Shown here: piece after piece, positions 11,057 through 21,488 of the stretch
How the letters are laid out: each line of letters starts with the position of its first letter
Numbering within the stretch: the first letter of the stretch is position 1
NCBI RefSeq assembly: GCF_000143415.4
Contig: NW_003314340.1
Span: forward strand, 800,161-864,160
From: Selaginella moellendorffii
Taxonomy: Eukaryota > Streptophyta > Lycopodiopsida > Selaginellales > Selaginellaceae
DNA: 64,000 nt
Reading direction: 5' to 3'
Program-made: the position numbers and the translations under genes
Notes under the pieces: model-generated
Seen by the model: the letters and a program-made list of their open reading frames with translations, nothing else
Databases searched by the model: none
Told to the model about the DNA's origin: nothing

Positions 11057-11297
11057 TGGAGATAGAGCCAAAGAAATGGGTGCAAAAGAAAGTGAAGGGT
11101 GTATTGGCTTTGAAACTTTTTATACTTTACCAGCTTTGAGGAAATCTCTTCACCAAGCCCATGATATTAATAAAAAGATATTTGCACATATCACTTTCAA
11201 CATTACTAGTGTTGCAATTAACAATGATCCAAACTACAGCTATTCCATGAAATGTATTGTTTTTGGGAAGATTGGGCACAACAAAGAGTATAAGTAA
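11057..11297 (+). pseudogene. Unrecognised exon-like ORF after the repeat pair
   Basis: A TTTTTTTAG acceptor near 11056 leads into a frame that includes GDRAKEMGAKESEGCIGFE, FYTLPALRKSLHQAHD and ITFNITSVAINN, with a stop at 11295-11297. There is no upstream start in frame beyond the ATG at 11076. It sits just past the end of repeat unit 2 and may be the downstream exon of the same unknown coding element that the repeats carry. No family is recognised. Confidence 0.3.
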
Positions 11298-11757
11298 CAA
11301 GAGTCTACAGTGGAGTACTTTGTACCAATCTTCTAGTAAATTTTTCTTTATACTTCATTATTCTTATTGGTTATTAATGTTACAGACTACAAATGTTACT
11401 AGAAATTGTAAATTCACGAAATGATTGTTCAGGCTGAGCATTGTCAATGCTTGATGGGATTGGGTTTAAGACAATTATTGCATCTTAACCCTAAAGTTTT
11501 GAAAGGATGAACAAAATGACCTTTGGAAGGGGTGTATAGCGAAATTCAGCCATTTTACTAAAACCAACACTTGAATAACTTCCATAAGAAACATTGGCCT
11601 CCACTCTTTTGGTTGGCCATGTGCTGTTCTCGCTATATATTAGAGGCCATATTTTAAAAATATTTGTCGCTAAAACAAAAAGTGTCAAATGTCCTAGATG
11701 TTGAACTTATTGAGACACTTGGAGCATTAACCTCATGCAAAGAATCAAACAGAAACT

Positions 11758-12676
11758 TCAGCACGCAGGAACCTTCTTTCCATCCTCAATGAAGTAAATA
11801 GCTGACTCAGGGATCTGTATAATCAAATCGATTTAGCACATTGCATGAGAAAAACGTAGCTTACATTCTGCCATGTTTCTGTGATGAACTCTACGATATC
11901 TAGTAGAATGTCTCCTTGCACATCGATTTGCTCTTTCTCGGTAGGACCCTAGTCATCCAGAGAAAAAGGAACTTATCTTCAAATCCAAGCAGGCCCGAGG
12001 GAATACAAACCTTCACGACCGAAGCACCGCTTGCAAACTTCTTTCCAAGTTTCTTCGAAGCGTCAGCAAGCTTGACACCTACATTACAATGTCGAGAGAT
12101 CAAAACAAAAGCAATAGAAGCTGCCTACCAAACATGTCGAGGCCTTTGATCGTTGTCAAGCACTTTCTCTTGTTCCTGGTAACTCTCTCTACCAACACTT
12201 CAAGCTTTTCCTGCACACAACATCGTAAAGAACTTCCAAAATCACAAAACTTCTCACCTTCTTTTTGATTTTTCCTCCCGGCAACCTCTTGATCTCCTCC
12301 TCTACACGTAGAATAGAAAAAAACGAGTTAACAAAAAAGAAGCACAGCTCTAGAGCAAGAGCATGGATTACCTTGCGTTTTAGAGCTATTCCCCACATCC
12401 GATACTGTCATTCCTCCCAGCTGCTGAGCAATCTTCTCTGTAAGGAAACAAAGAAACAGAGCAAAGATTTAAGCCTCTAGAAGGGAAAAAAAAAACGCTT
12501 TACGCTGCCTTTCACAAGCTCGGGGTACAAATCCGAGGCATTCTCCACAAGCCATGGCTTGCATTTCTCGAAATCCGGCCCAAACTCGCAGTACTCCGGT
12601 GGCAAGCTACACACTGCTGAAACAAAATCACGAATCGAGCGAATCTACAAGAGAACATACCTCCGCAATACAGCAT
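11758..12676 (-). CDS. DENR: Density-regulated protein homologue (DENR / Tma22)
   Basis: Eight exons: 12661-12676, 12504-12616, 12372-12435, 12258-12301, 12129-12210, 12011-12078, 11865-11948, 11758-11814, giving 175 residues. DENR pairs with MCT-1 on the 40S ribosome and acts in re-initiation and recycling. The N-terminal cysteine-containing part begins MLYCGAVCSLPPEYCEFGP and continues KPWLVENASDLYPELVKG. The C-terminal SUI1 domain shows VERVTRNKRKCLTTIKGLDM, KLADASKKLGKKFASGASVV and DVQGDILLDIVEFI, and the protein ends AIYFIEDGKKVPAC. Exon 1 codes only 16 bases. The gene is divergent from the cystatin gene, with 152 bp between the ATGs and a telo box (AACCCTAA) at 12696. Exon 3 could start two bases earlier, but only AAG at 12435 keeps the frame. 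Confidence 0.93.
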
Positions 12677-12695
12677 TTTGATCTTCCACGCGAAG

Positions 12696-12782
12696 AACCC
12701 TAACAGCTTCCCTTTAACAGGCACCGCCCCGTTAGCGCAAATGCCGTCAACGTGTCGCCATCGGGGCCGTTGATTTAGGGTT
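12696..12782. promoter_or_regulatory. Divergent DENR/cystatin promoter with two telo boxes
   Basis: The 152-bp gap between the two ATGs holds AACCCTAA at 12696-12703 and its reverse, TTAGGGTT, at 12775-12782. Telo boxes are known 5' elements of plant ribosomal and translation genes; their function here is inferred. Confidence 0.55.
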
Positions 12783-12828
12783 GCCGGTTATAAATTGAGA
12801 AGGGGGCAAAGAATGCTTGGGCTTGGCG

Positions 12829-13644
12829 ATGGCTATGGCGACGAAGATGACGCGCGCGTGGGTTTGGATCGCTGTCGCAGCGATGCTCCTTGCATGCCGT
12901 GTGGGTGAGGCGAGTCGATTTGGTAGGGATAGGAGGATCGAATTTGGGGGCGGCAAGCGCGTGTCCTCGCTGGTGGGCGGCTGGAGCGCGATCGATCCCA
13001 AGGACCCCAATGTCGTCACGCTTGCGAAATTTGCAGTCCACGAGCACAACAAGAAGCTGGTAAGCCATCATATCCTTCTTCTTGGCGCTTGAGTTTGTTT
13101 TCTATGATTTCTTTGGTAGATCATAGAGTGAAAGTTGTTGTGATCTTTCTTTGGTTGCCTAGCTATACAAAATGTGGACTCCTATTTCCTTAGCTTCTTT
13201 GCGCTTTGAGTTTTCTTTCTTCTTCTTCTTCCTTTGTTTCTTTGGTAGATCATAGAGTAAAATTGTGATCTTCTCCTCCATTTCTTTGGTTGCCTAGCGA
13301 CACAAAATGTGGACTCCTATAATTTCCTTGGCTTCTTTGCTTTGCTTTGCTTCTCCTATGACTTAGCCATCGAAAATGGTGGACTTCCCTTAGTTTTCTT
13401 CCAGATTGGAAATGTGGAAGCTTATATAACTTGTGATTCTTCCTTCCAGAGTGGCCATGGGACGCTCTTGTACTCCAAACTGGTGGAAGCGAAGAGCCAA
13501 GTAGTGTCCGGAGTGATGTATCTCCTCACGGTCGAGGCGACGGATAGCAAGAACAGTGTTTGCAGCTACGAGGCCAAAGTTTGGGTGAAAGAGTGGGAGA
13601 ACTTCCGGAGATTGATGTCGTTTGATCCAGTGACTAAATCTTAG
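12829..13644 (+). CDS. Phytocystatin (cysteine protease inhibitor)
   Basis: Two exons, 12829-13059 and 13450-13644, give 141 residues. An N-terminal signal peptide (MAMATKMTRAWVWIAVAAML, then LACRVGEAS) sends it to the secretory route. Cystatin features are GGW (N-terminal glycine region), VVTLAKFAVHEHNKK (LARFAV-type phytocystatin signature), the reactive-site loop QVVSG matching QxVxG, and a downstream tryptophan (VKEWENF). The family blocks papain-like C1A proteases. The ATG at 12829 is the first in frame; a second follows at 12835. Intron 1 (390 bp) is long for this window because it contains an internal ~130-bp direct duplication. Confidence 0.93.
13115..13345. repeat. Imperfect direct repeat inside the cystatin intron
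   Basis: A block beginning TTTCTTTGGTAGATCATAGA and containing GGTTGCCTAGC and AAAATGTGGACTCCTAT occurs twice, near 13110-13215 and 13238-13345, with a few indels. Confidence 0.8.
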
Positions 13645-16080
13645 GCAGCACTAGCGGCGGCAAAGATGGAAAAAAATAACTCAAAAACAGGTTCTCCAGT
13701 TCTAAGTTTTTGTTCTAATCCAGAGAATTGTTGCTCGGTGTTCCTTCGCGGCCATTTCACGGGCATTAAATAAAAACATTGGCAGTTTCCCGGGATAAGT
13801 ATGAGTTGCCAATTTCAGCCGCAGTGGAGCACATATCCACAGCAAACCAAACACTTTTACCCACGTAGCGAATAGTTTGATTCCTTGTTCATAGTGCTTG
13901 CCAACTTTTCCAATGTATATATATGCCAATGATTGTGTTGGAATCACGATCACCACCATGACACGCTACTTACAAACCACATTCTTGACATGACGAAGTC
14001 ATGATTTATTTCGATAATTCAATGTTCTAGCTTGTACATTCTAGGTATATTCACTATGATCTTTCAGCCTTGTTTAGATTTAATAAATACTAAACCATAC
14101 GCATGAGAATAGTATTTGACCCATTTTGTAAGGTCTCGTACTAATGCAGTGGCAAATGCTTGACAAAATTTCGTATGAAAAGTTTCTGGGCACGTAGCAG
14201 AATCTAGAGCTCACAGCGAACCAAGCACACGTTTTTTTGTAGCGTGAGCCAAAAGCATGGATAAATGTATGAACAACTTCGGTCCTTTGGTGAGTGGATT
14301 GTCAAATCGTCCCTGAAGTTTTGTCCGCTTTCCTTGGCCTTTGTAAAATAGTTCTCAAAACATGAAACAGCAGGAAAATAACTGATCAAATCATATAGAT
14401 CTAAACAAGATATAGTCAAAGCGTCGCATTCGCAGGAATTCCGCAGAGCCCAGAGCCCAGAGCCAAAGTGCCACATAAACGCAGCGATCTTTCAGTCAGG
14501 ATCTTGTGGCAGCGATCATATGGACCAAAAGGCTGGAGTTGCAGAGAAGCTCTAATCAAAAGAACAGTAATTCAAAATCAGGCAAACAGGAAAACAGGGG
14601 GAACTTAGCAGGGAGAACTTGGCAGGGCAGTGACCTTCTGTCCGACACAGGGTCAAGTATCTTCGATAATTCTCTCTGAAATTATTGTTCCATGCTGTGC
14701 TGGTGTGTGTGCGTTCAAGAACGAGAAAAAGGGGAAAGAAAAAGATTGGATACTTTATTTCTACAGAACAATGCTTTCACATTTAAAGAGCACACACCCC
14801 AATGCTCCAACACTGATCTTAATATTTTTCTTTCGACCACGTACTGCCAGCAAGCTGGACCGGTGTTAATTTTTGTTATTTTTCAGCCAAATTTACAATC
14901 CAACAAAGCAAATTCGTTAGCAAAACTAGCCGGTTCATAAATCTCTTTCCTTGTCATAAATCTCGTGAAATGGCACACAAGAGACTTTCCAGTACGAAAG
15001 CGTACGAAAGCGAAGGGGTGGCGGCGGCGATGAATCCAGGGATAAGTTTCCTCCCAGCTTTATGTTTAGTTGTATCATGTACTTGCCTTGGCCTTAAAAC
15101 CAAGTCATGCTAAATTGGAACAAACTCAGAGGCAATGGATTTGACCCACTTGATCAGGGTTACAGAACGGTGTGCCACTCTTACGGAACTTTTTAACGGT
15201 GATTGTGTCGAAAGCTTTTGTTGAATTCGAGCCTGTAACTTTGAAGATAATAATTCTGATATTAGTAATATAATACTGTACAAAACGCACAGGATGATTC
15301 AAGCATGTAGCAGATCTATCAACTTGCATTTGCATTGGACACAGGTCAGAGGGAAATGAATCTAAATGATAATTCATGTGCTAAAAATACAAAACAAATA
15401 GCAAGAGTTTGTACAGTATGGGTCTCTACTACTCCTCCTGTCCATCTTACTGAGGGAGTGACGCACCACCTTTGTGCAACGTAAGACTCTGCTGGGTCAA
15501 ATTTATTACTAGCCAGTTCTCCATGTTGAGTCTAGAGAGAAAAAATCCAAAAAAATAAAGCGCTCTAGAAACATCCAAACTGGAATCTCAGTTGGCAAGA
15601 TCAAAAGACTGAAACTTTTCCATTCGACTAAAAGTGAGTTACCATTCTCAGAGCTTCTATTTTGTCTAGTATAAACTTCATTTCACAAGAGCTCAGGAAC
15701 CAAAGAGGGGAAAACGAAAACAGGCCCACGACCCGAAAAATCCAAGCTGAGAGGTTGTAGTTTTGGAGAATGGAGACGACGGTCTTCGTCCCTGCATACT
15801 CTGGGCCTAGCACATGTATGAAGCTCGTAGGGCAAAGCATAGATTTGTGCCAGCAGCATCAGTCCAAGCATCCTTTCCAATTCAACATTCTTCTGCCAAG
15901 AACAAGAAGAAAATAAAAAAGAGAAAAGAAGCCAGCGAATTCCACCTATAGAGATCACCATTGCTCCTCTCGGGAGGCACGAAGCGCAAGAAGTATAGAG
16001 CCAGGCACTTACAATCCCCGTAGCTTTCATTAGCAGGCTTTGGGACGATACTGCGTTTGCCTAGAGCGTAGCTTTGTCAC
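13645..16080. other. Gene-poor stretch between cystatin and DREB gene 1
   Basis: Several frames of 70-115 codons exist (for example minus strand 15683-16030) but none has recognisable domains or coherent exon chains. The last few hundred bases are probably the 3' UTR of the DREB gene on the minus strand. No repeats of note were found. Composition is ordinary, so a long non-coding transcript or a fast-evolving small gene cannot be excluded. Confidence 0.5.
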
Positions 16081-16902
16081 TCAAGATAGATTGAGCTCCT
16101 CAAAGTTCCACAGTCTAATCTCCTCGTCTACTTCCACTTCCACCACGCTCAATCCTCCTTCCCACATCGGCGGGGGAGCAACGAGCAAAGCCTGCGCCAT
16201 ATGCGATAGCATGACGCTCGGCATCATAAACACGAGATCTTCGTCCACATAGTTGATCACGGTGGTAGCAGTAGACGTTGTAGAAGTGCTAGAGCCACTC
16301 GACTCGAGCTGCAAAATCGATTTTTGCTGGCTCGTCGCCGGGGGTATCGATTCCACCGCTGATGAAGCGAGCACTCCCGCGGCTACTTTGGGCTCTTGGA
16401 ACTCTTGGAACTCTTCGTTCTTGGTGTGATCTTCGACGAATGCAAACGCTGCAGCCACCGCGGCCTCTTGAATCGCCTTTGGAGACAAGGCCGAGGGGCG
16501 AGGGAGCGAGTCGGCCGACTCTGGAAAGTTGAGGAGCGCGGCGTCGCCCTTGAGGCTCAAGGCCGCCACGTCGTGAGCTCGGGCCGCCATCTCGGGTGTT
16601 GGAAACGATCCCAGCCATATCCGCGACTTTTTCTTGGGCTCGCGGATCTCCGACACCCATTTCCCCCAGCTCCTGCGCCGGACCCCTCTGTACACCCGGT
16701 GGTGTGCTCCGGAGCTTCCAAAAGATGGTTTTTCCTTGGCTTCCTCCATAGGCTGAGCATGGCTTCCTGTCCTCGTCTTCGCTTTCTTCGTGGCCTCGCT
16801 CGCCAGCTCGCTCAAAAATCTCTTTTCGGGATGCTTGGACGAGCGGTTCGCCTCTGCAAGCACAGAAAAGATGTGAGACCAAATGGAAGACCTTTGTACC
16901 AT
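16081..16902 (-). CDS. AP2/ERF transcription factor, DREB subfamily (A-4-like), copy 1
   Basis: 273 residues if read without an intron from 16902. A single AP2 domain (about residues 69-127) carries [40 protein letters not shown] and LNFPE, the pattern of DREB A-4 (TINY-like) factors that bind DRE/CRT GCC-type elements. The C-terminus has an acidic hydrophobic motif ([29 protein letters not shown]) and ends [10 protein letters not shown], matching the other DREB gene at 21489. The extreme N-terminus is uncertain. The segment GTCTTCCATTTG...TTGCAG (16885-16847 on the minus strand) looks like a 38-bp intron; removing it would start the protein [18 protein letters not shown] from an ATG at 16905-16907 in the same downstream frame. 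Confidence 0.9.
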   Translation of the reverse strand: MVQRSSIWSHIFSVLAEANRSSKHPEKRFLSELASEATKKAKTRTGSHAQPMEEAKEKPSFGSSGAHHRVYRGVRRRSWGKWVSEIREPKKKSRIWLGSFPTPEMAARAHDVAALSLKGDAALLNFPESADSLPRPSALSPKAIQEAAVAAAFAFVEDHTKNEEFQEFQEPKVAAGVLASSAVESIPPATSQQKSILQLESSGSSTSTTSTATTVINYVDEDLVFMMPSVMLSHMAQALLVAPPPMWEGGLSVVEVEVDEEIRLWNFEELNLS

Positions 16903-18174
16903 ACCATACCATTACTGCTCAAAGCGATGGCGGATTCTTTCTCGGTGTGATGGTGATGATTACATTGCAACCTTAGAATTCCTGGAGTGGAGCTCGAGGA
17001 CGAGAATCGGGAAGAGCAACAAGTATCCGGAGACTTCGTTTGTCGCCACCAATGTGACTTTGCTTCACCCATTGGATCAAACCAACAACTTGGGCACCGC
17101 GGAGCAGCACTGCCTTTGCTCTGCTCGAATGCAATCTTTGGAAAGCTTCACTGCCGCTACAGCCCCTGCTACTACTGCTGCCCGAGCGCAATTCTCCCCT
17201 TTCAGGCATGGACGATTTCTCCACGACAAGGAGGGAGCTTAAATGCTCTCAATTGCCACGGAGATGACCCGGAATGGCACACATCACCTCCAGAAAAAAA
17301 AGAAAAAAGAAAAAAAACACGAAAACAAAAAGCCTCAGTAAATATAAAGAGGGAAGGAACGAAAAGAAAAAACAATGAAAAGCATCCAAATCAATGTCAA
17401 GGTGGTCAGCCAAAGAACCGTATACTCCAGCGTACCTTATTTACATGCATTGAAGAGGTAGAAAGCCATGAACTGGGACGAGGAGACGCTTCAAGCAAAC
17501 TTTGCATGGCTGCAAGAAGCAACATGATAATTCCACAGAGCTGGGACCCTTTTGCCAATATACTCCCGTGCAAAATAACTGCCACTTGAAAAGGTAACGT
17601 TTTTAAAGTTCCCGGATCTGGATCCACAGAGAAAATACACGATTACCAAACTCGAAAGTGGAAAGATTATGAAATACCTTTGTTCCAGGCTCACAACAGA
17701 AAAGGTGTTTATTTTAAGCCCCTGCAGGAAAAACACGATTAGAGTTATGTAATACCTTTGTTTCAGGCTCTGGCAATGAAAGCGCCTTGTTTGATTTTTT
17801 TTCTTCTTCCACGCAGATGTTTCTTCGCATGGGATTTCCAAATGTCTGACTTTAAACATGGCATCTTTGGACGTAGCATCTGTGAAAGAGAAGTGACCGC
17901 TTACTCAACATCTCGTGAGCTGGATCCTCTAAAAAATTCCTGGGCGAAGAAGGGGGGCACAGGTGGAGAAAGAGAAAGAAAGCTCTAGCCTTTACGACGG
18001 CCTAGCCACAAGTTGTAGTGGCGAGAAGACCAACAACTTTTCGATACTCCCTCTCACTTTTCTATCAGATTTTATGTGATCAATATAGGCAAGCACACCG
18101 TAGCTTGCAGAACTTTTCGAGCGTCCCAGGGAGAAAAAAGATTATTGTAATCGGTGAGTGACCAGCGATCGAGA
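16903..18174. other. Intergenic between DREB copy 1 and RPB9
   Basis: No gene recognised. It includes the upstream region of the DREB gene (minus strand) and the 3' flank of RPB9 (minus strand). Purine-rich A/G tracts occur at about 17285-17370. Overlapping frames on both strands around 16987-17589 show no family signature. Confidence 0.5.
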
Positions 18175-18921
18175 TCATGAATCTCGCCATCGGTAACCAC
18201 AATTGGGATTGCAACAGACAAAGAAAAGAGTCATCCCCTCCTCTCCTCTTGTGGTTGCCTAGCGGAAGAAAAAAAAATCAAGAGACCGCAAAAAAGAAAC
18301 CACGTAAACATTCCAACTTTCAAGCCGTGGATGAAAGCAAGCTAAGAGAAAAAACAAGAAAGAAAATAAACAAGGAGAGGCACAAACCTGAAAGAAGACG
18401 GCTTCTCCGTGCTTGCATCTGACGCATCGAACAGATTTTGTACGCGGTAGCGTAGGATCCGACGCAACGTCCTGCAAGACTTGCGTACGCTCCCCAGCGC
18501 TGTGATGGACTTCGTTCCTGTACACGCAGTTATTGTCCGCTACTTCCTGACCAGTAGCGAAAGTTTCACAATCACCAGGAAGAAGATCAAGGAGATCAGT
18601 GAAATGCGTGACTGGATCTCTAAAGAATCAAAGAGATCTTACTTGGTGGTCGCAGTTCCGACAGGCATACAGCAAGATCTTTTGATCCCGGTCCTCCTTG
18701 GGATACAGGATGTTGTTACTGCAAGAGGGGATCCAAAGCCTTTCAATGCCACGAGCAAAAACCACACTTTCAATGCGACGAGCATTCATTCGTTCGAGAA
18801 AATCAATGAATTTCCCGACACCCAATGCGGAGTTACACAAGATGCCGCCGAGCGCGAGCTCCAGCGACGCGAGACGAGCAAACCCAACTCACCATTCCCG
18901 GCAGAACTTCATGGTACTCAT
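18175..18921 (-). CDS. NRPB9: RNA polymerase subunit RPB9 (NRPB9-like)
   Basis: Four exons, 18893-18921, 18643-18718, 18388-18546 and 18175-18258, give exactly 115 residues. The first zinc ribbon reads [16 protein letters not shown] with YACRNCDHQ; the conserved linker reads [20 protein letters not shown] and [12 protein letters not shown]; the second, TFIIS-like ribbon reads [14 protein letters not shown] and [16 protein letters not shown]. All eight zinc-binding cysteines are present. The family subunit supports start-site choice and proofreading in Pol II (paralogues serve plant Pol IV/V). The serine tail after WRD is a normal variation. Exon 1 has 29 bases. A telo box (AAACCCTAA) lies 57 bases upstream of the ATG. 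Confidence 0.95.
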
Positions 18922-18977
18922 CCTTGCGGGAGTTTCCTTTTCCCCTTTGCACGTTAGGGCTGGGAAGTAACAGTGAT

Positions 18978-18986
18978 AAACCCTAA
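18978..18986. promoter_or_regulatory. Telo box upstream of RPB9
   Basis: AAACCCTAA, 57 bases 5' of the RPB9 start. The regulatory role is inferred from its known occurrence in plant housekeeping promoters. Confidence 0.5.
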
Positions 18987-18987
18987 T

Positions 18988-19481
18988 TACGTGTGCATGA
19001 GGTTTTCTTTCAAGCATTTGTCTATCTCTGTTTCCAGCTTGATTTCGAATCTCTCCAGTCCATGAGTCTCGACATCTCTACGTCAAAGGTGGGTCATTGA
19101 TCAAGGCCAAAACCTTTGCTCTCTCTCTCTCTCTCTCTCTCTCTCGCCTCTCCCTCCATTCTTGAGTGCGAGACCCACGAGAGAGCGGCTGGCAACTCGC
19201 TTGTTTCAAGAGACAATGAACGCAGTCAAGTGTACGAATGCCGCCACGCCCTCACAGCTGTTTTCTTTAGAAAAAACTTACACGAATCAGGACGTGAAAT
19301 CACTACTTTGGTTTTTAGTATGATTTTTTGTAGAAGCTCACAAATCCCCAAACAGTCAGGCCAAAAAGTGCTGCTTTGTTTGGACCGTGCAGTTAAAAAT
19401 CACGACTTTAATGGAGACGCAGAGAACGCAATATGAATGGCAGGAAGACCATCCTCGAATCTTCATACACGGCATTGCCAC
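18988..19481. repeat. Segmental duplication, copy A
   Basis: Collinear with copy B at 20019-20733 in direct orientation. Shared anchors are ACGTGTGCATGA, GAGGTTTTCTTTC, CAGCTTGAATT/CAGCTTGATTT, GGCTGGCAACTCG, TTGTTTCAAGAGACAA, CAGGCCAAAAAG and GGCAGGAAGACCATCCT. It begins just beyond the RPB9 promoter. It contains a (CT)n run at about 19118-19145 not found in copy B. Confidence 0.85.
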
Positions 19482-19735
19482 GGCAAAAAGAAAAGTAGAT
19501 ATTACCCTTGAATCACTGCAAAGTTTTAGTTCGGTCATCTTCCAGCAAAAGCAAGGAGTTTAACACAGCGATGTAGATTGCCAGACGTTCAAGCGCTTAG
19601 TATATAATTTGTCTTGTATCAATGCGTTATGGTCATTAGTATAATATAATATATCGATTTGATTAATGAACTCCTTTATCTTAAAACCAAGTCTTGCAAG
19701 TTTTTTAGAAAATTTCAGGCGGTGGCGCTAGAAAC

Positions 19736-19936
19736 ATGGGGGCTGCTCTTATTGGGGGTGATGCTTTGCTTTGCTCGCCGCTGAAGAAGTTCAAGAAATT
19801 CAAGCACATGAACAATGCCGAGCTCGACGTTCTTTCTTCCACACACCGGACGGGGTTAGCATTTTGGAGGATTGGAGCCCGGTTCCTGGAGAATGATCGC
19901 GATGTTGCCAACTTGGGCAAACTTGGACTCGGAGCC
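19736..19936 (+). CDS. Small unrecognised ORF between the duplicated blocks
   Basis: 67 codons from ATG 19736 to TGA; it includes LKKFKKFKHMNNAELDVLSS and THRTGLAFWRIGARFLENDR. It sits in the spacer between copies A and B, with a polypyrimidine-free upstream region. No known domain. It could be one exon of a transposon or of a larger gene, because the frame looks protein-like but neither end is anchored. Confidence 0.3.
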
Positions 19937-20018
19937 TGAAACCAAGTTAGTGCTTCTTTTGAAGAGCTTGGATGAAAAATAAATCGCTCAAAGAGCTACC
20001 TGATTTACAACCTATAGT

Positions 20019-20733
20019 ACGTGTGCATGACGAGGTTTTCTTTCATCATGAAACCAATTATAGCTGGAACTCTGAAGGAAGATTCTCTATCATCACAGAA
20101 AGCCTAGTTCCAGTCTACTTGTGACGTTTTGTTTCTATGTCCAGCCCAATTACAATGGGCTGTGTCTCCTCTTTCTTTCTCTTCCAGCTTGAATTCTAAT
20201 CACTCTAGCCCAGAAGTCTTCATCGATCCTCCATCGCTACGTCAGAGGTGGGTCAAAAGCCAGCATTGCTGTGATTGGATCAAAAGCCAATAACCTTTCG
20301 CTCTTGCTTGTCACTCTTTCCCTCCCTTGACAAGGACAAGCCTAAATTTTCATTAATGTAGTTTTTGAGTCCCACTAGCCAGCGATTCGCTGGCTGACTG
20401 GCAACTCGGTTGTTTCAAGAGACAAAGAACAAATTGACAACACTATACACTCTCACAGCTGTTTGCTTTAGAAAATCAGGCAGAAACTTCACGAATCACG
20501 ACGATACTAATGAAATCCACTACATTGTTTAGCATGATTTTCTGTAGAAGTCCCAATCCCAAAACAAATGTCTGCTTGCGTCAGGGAGGATGGACGGACC
20601 CTCGTCAGGCCAAAAAGCGCTCCTTTGTTTGGACTGTGTCCATCCAATTAAAAACCCACGACTTTTATGGCCGAGAGATGCAATTTGCAATGGCAGGAAG
20701 ACCATCCTGGAATCTTCACACACGGCATGCCAT
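20019..20733. repeat. Segmental duplication, copy B
   Basis: Second copy of the block described at 18988-19481, about 1.0-1.25 kb downstream in the same orientation. It is longer because of internal insertions (for example around 20130-20160 and 20240-20350). It ends about 750 bases before the ATG of DREB gene 2, so each copy flanks a gene 5' end. Confidence 0.85.
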
Positions 20734-21375
20734 AGCACCAATAGGAACCTTAGATCGATTGGTTATCCTTGAATCTCTGCAAATTTATAGTGTACTCCTC
20801 CACGATCATCTTGCTTTGTGTGGCGTTGCCATGTTTCCGGGTCAGCTCCAAAGCAACCAATCACGAAACTACGCCCCTCCAAACAACACAGAGCTCCACT
20901 CAAATCAAATCCTTGTAGTTAATGACCCCACAATGACATTGCTTCATAATCAACTCAATACTATACTGCCAACCATGAGTTCCACACAAATCACCAGCTG
21001 TTAAAACCCCTTTGGTGATTCCTCTCTCCGTACACGGTAGGACCGGAGCGTTTTAGTGACGATCGATCCCGGGGAGACATGGGGCCGTACCTTGGCCCCC
21101 AGATCGCGAATTCTTTCCAGCCGCCAGCATCTTGCTGGGTTGTTAATACAGCTCGAGGCCAACTTGGCGTGCAGGAACACGCAGCCACACGAAACATTGT
21201 AATGCGGGCAAATCAACCATAGGACCAAATGGTGACGCGATTAAAAAACTATCTGACCTTGCAAAAAGGTGACATGGGGTCCCAGGAGTGATTTTCCTTC
21301 CAACTGTCAACAAGCCAGGAATTATCCACACTACGCTCTAGAGCGCGTGGAAGAGAACGCGTTGGAGTCCACAAG

Positions 21376-21382
21376 TATATAA
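21376..21382 (+). promoter_or_regulatory. TATA box of DREB gene 2
   Basis: TATATAA in the context CAAGTATATAAGCCC, 107 bases upstream of the first in-frame ATG. This fits a start site near 21405-21415. Confidence 0.65.
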
Positions 21383-21488
21383 GCCCTTGCGGGAGGGATT
21401 TCGTGAGAGAGAGCGCTTTGACCTAAAAGTTCCTGGAAAGGGCGAAAAAAACCACTCCCGCCACATTTGGGGAAAATTTTGGTGCCAC

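Noticed and set aside
21387-21488. Upstream extension of DREB gene 2
   Set aside because: No ATG in frame before 21489, and a TATA box lies at 21376, so this is 5' UTR.
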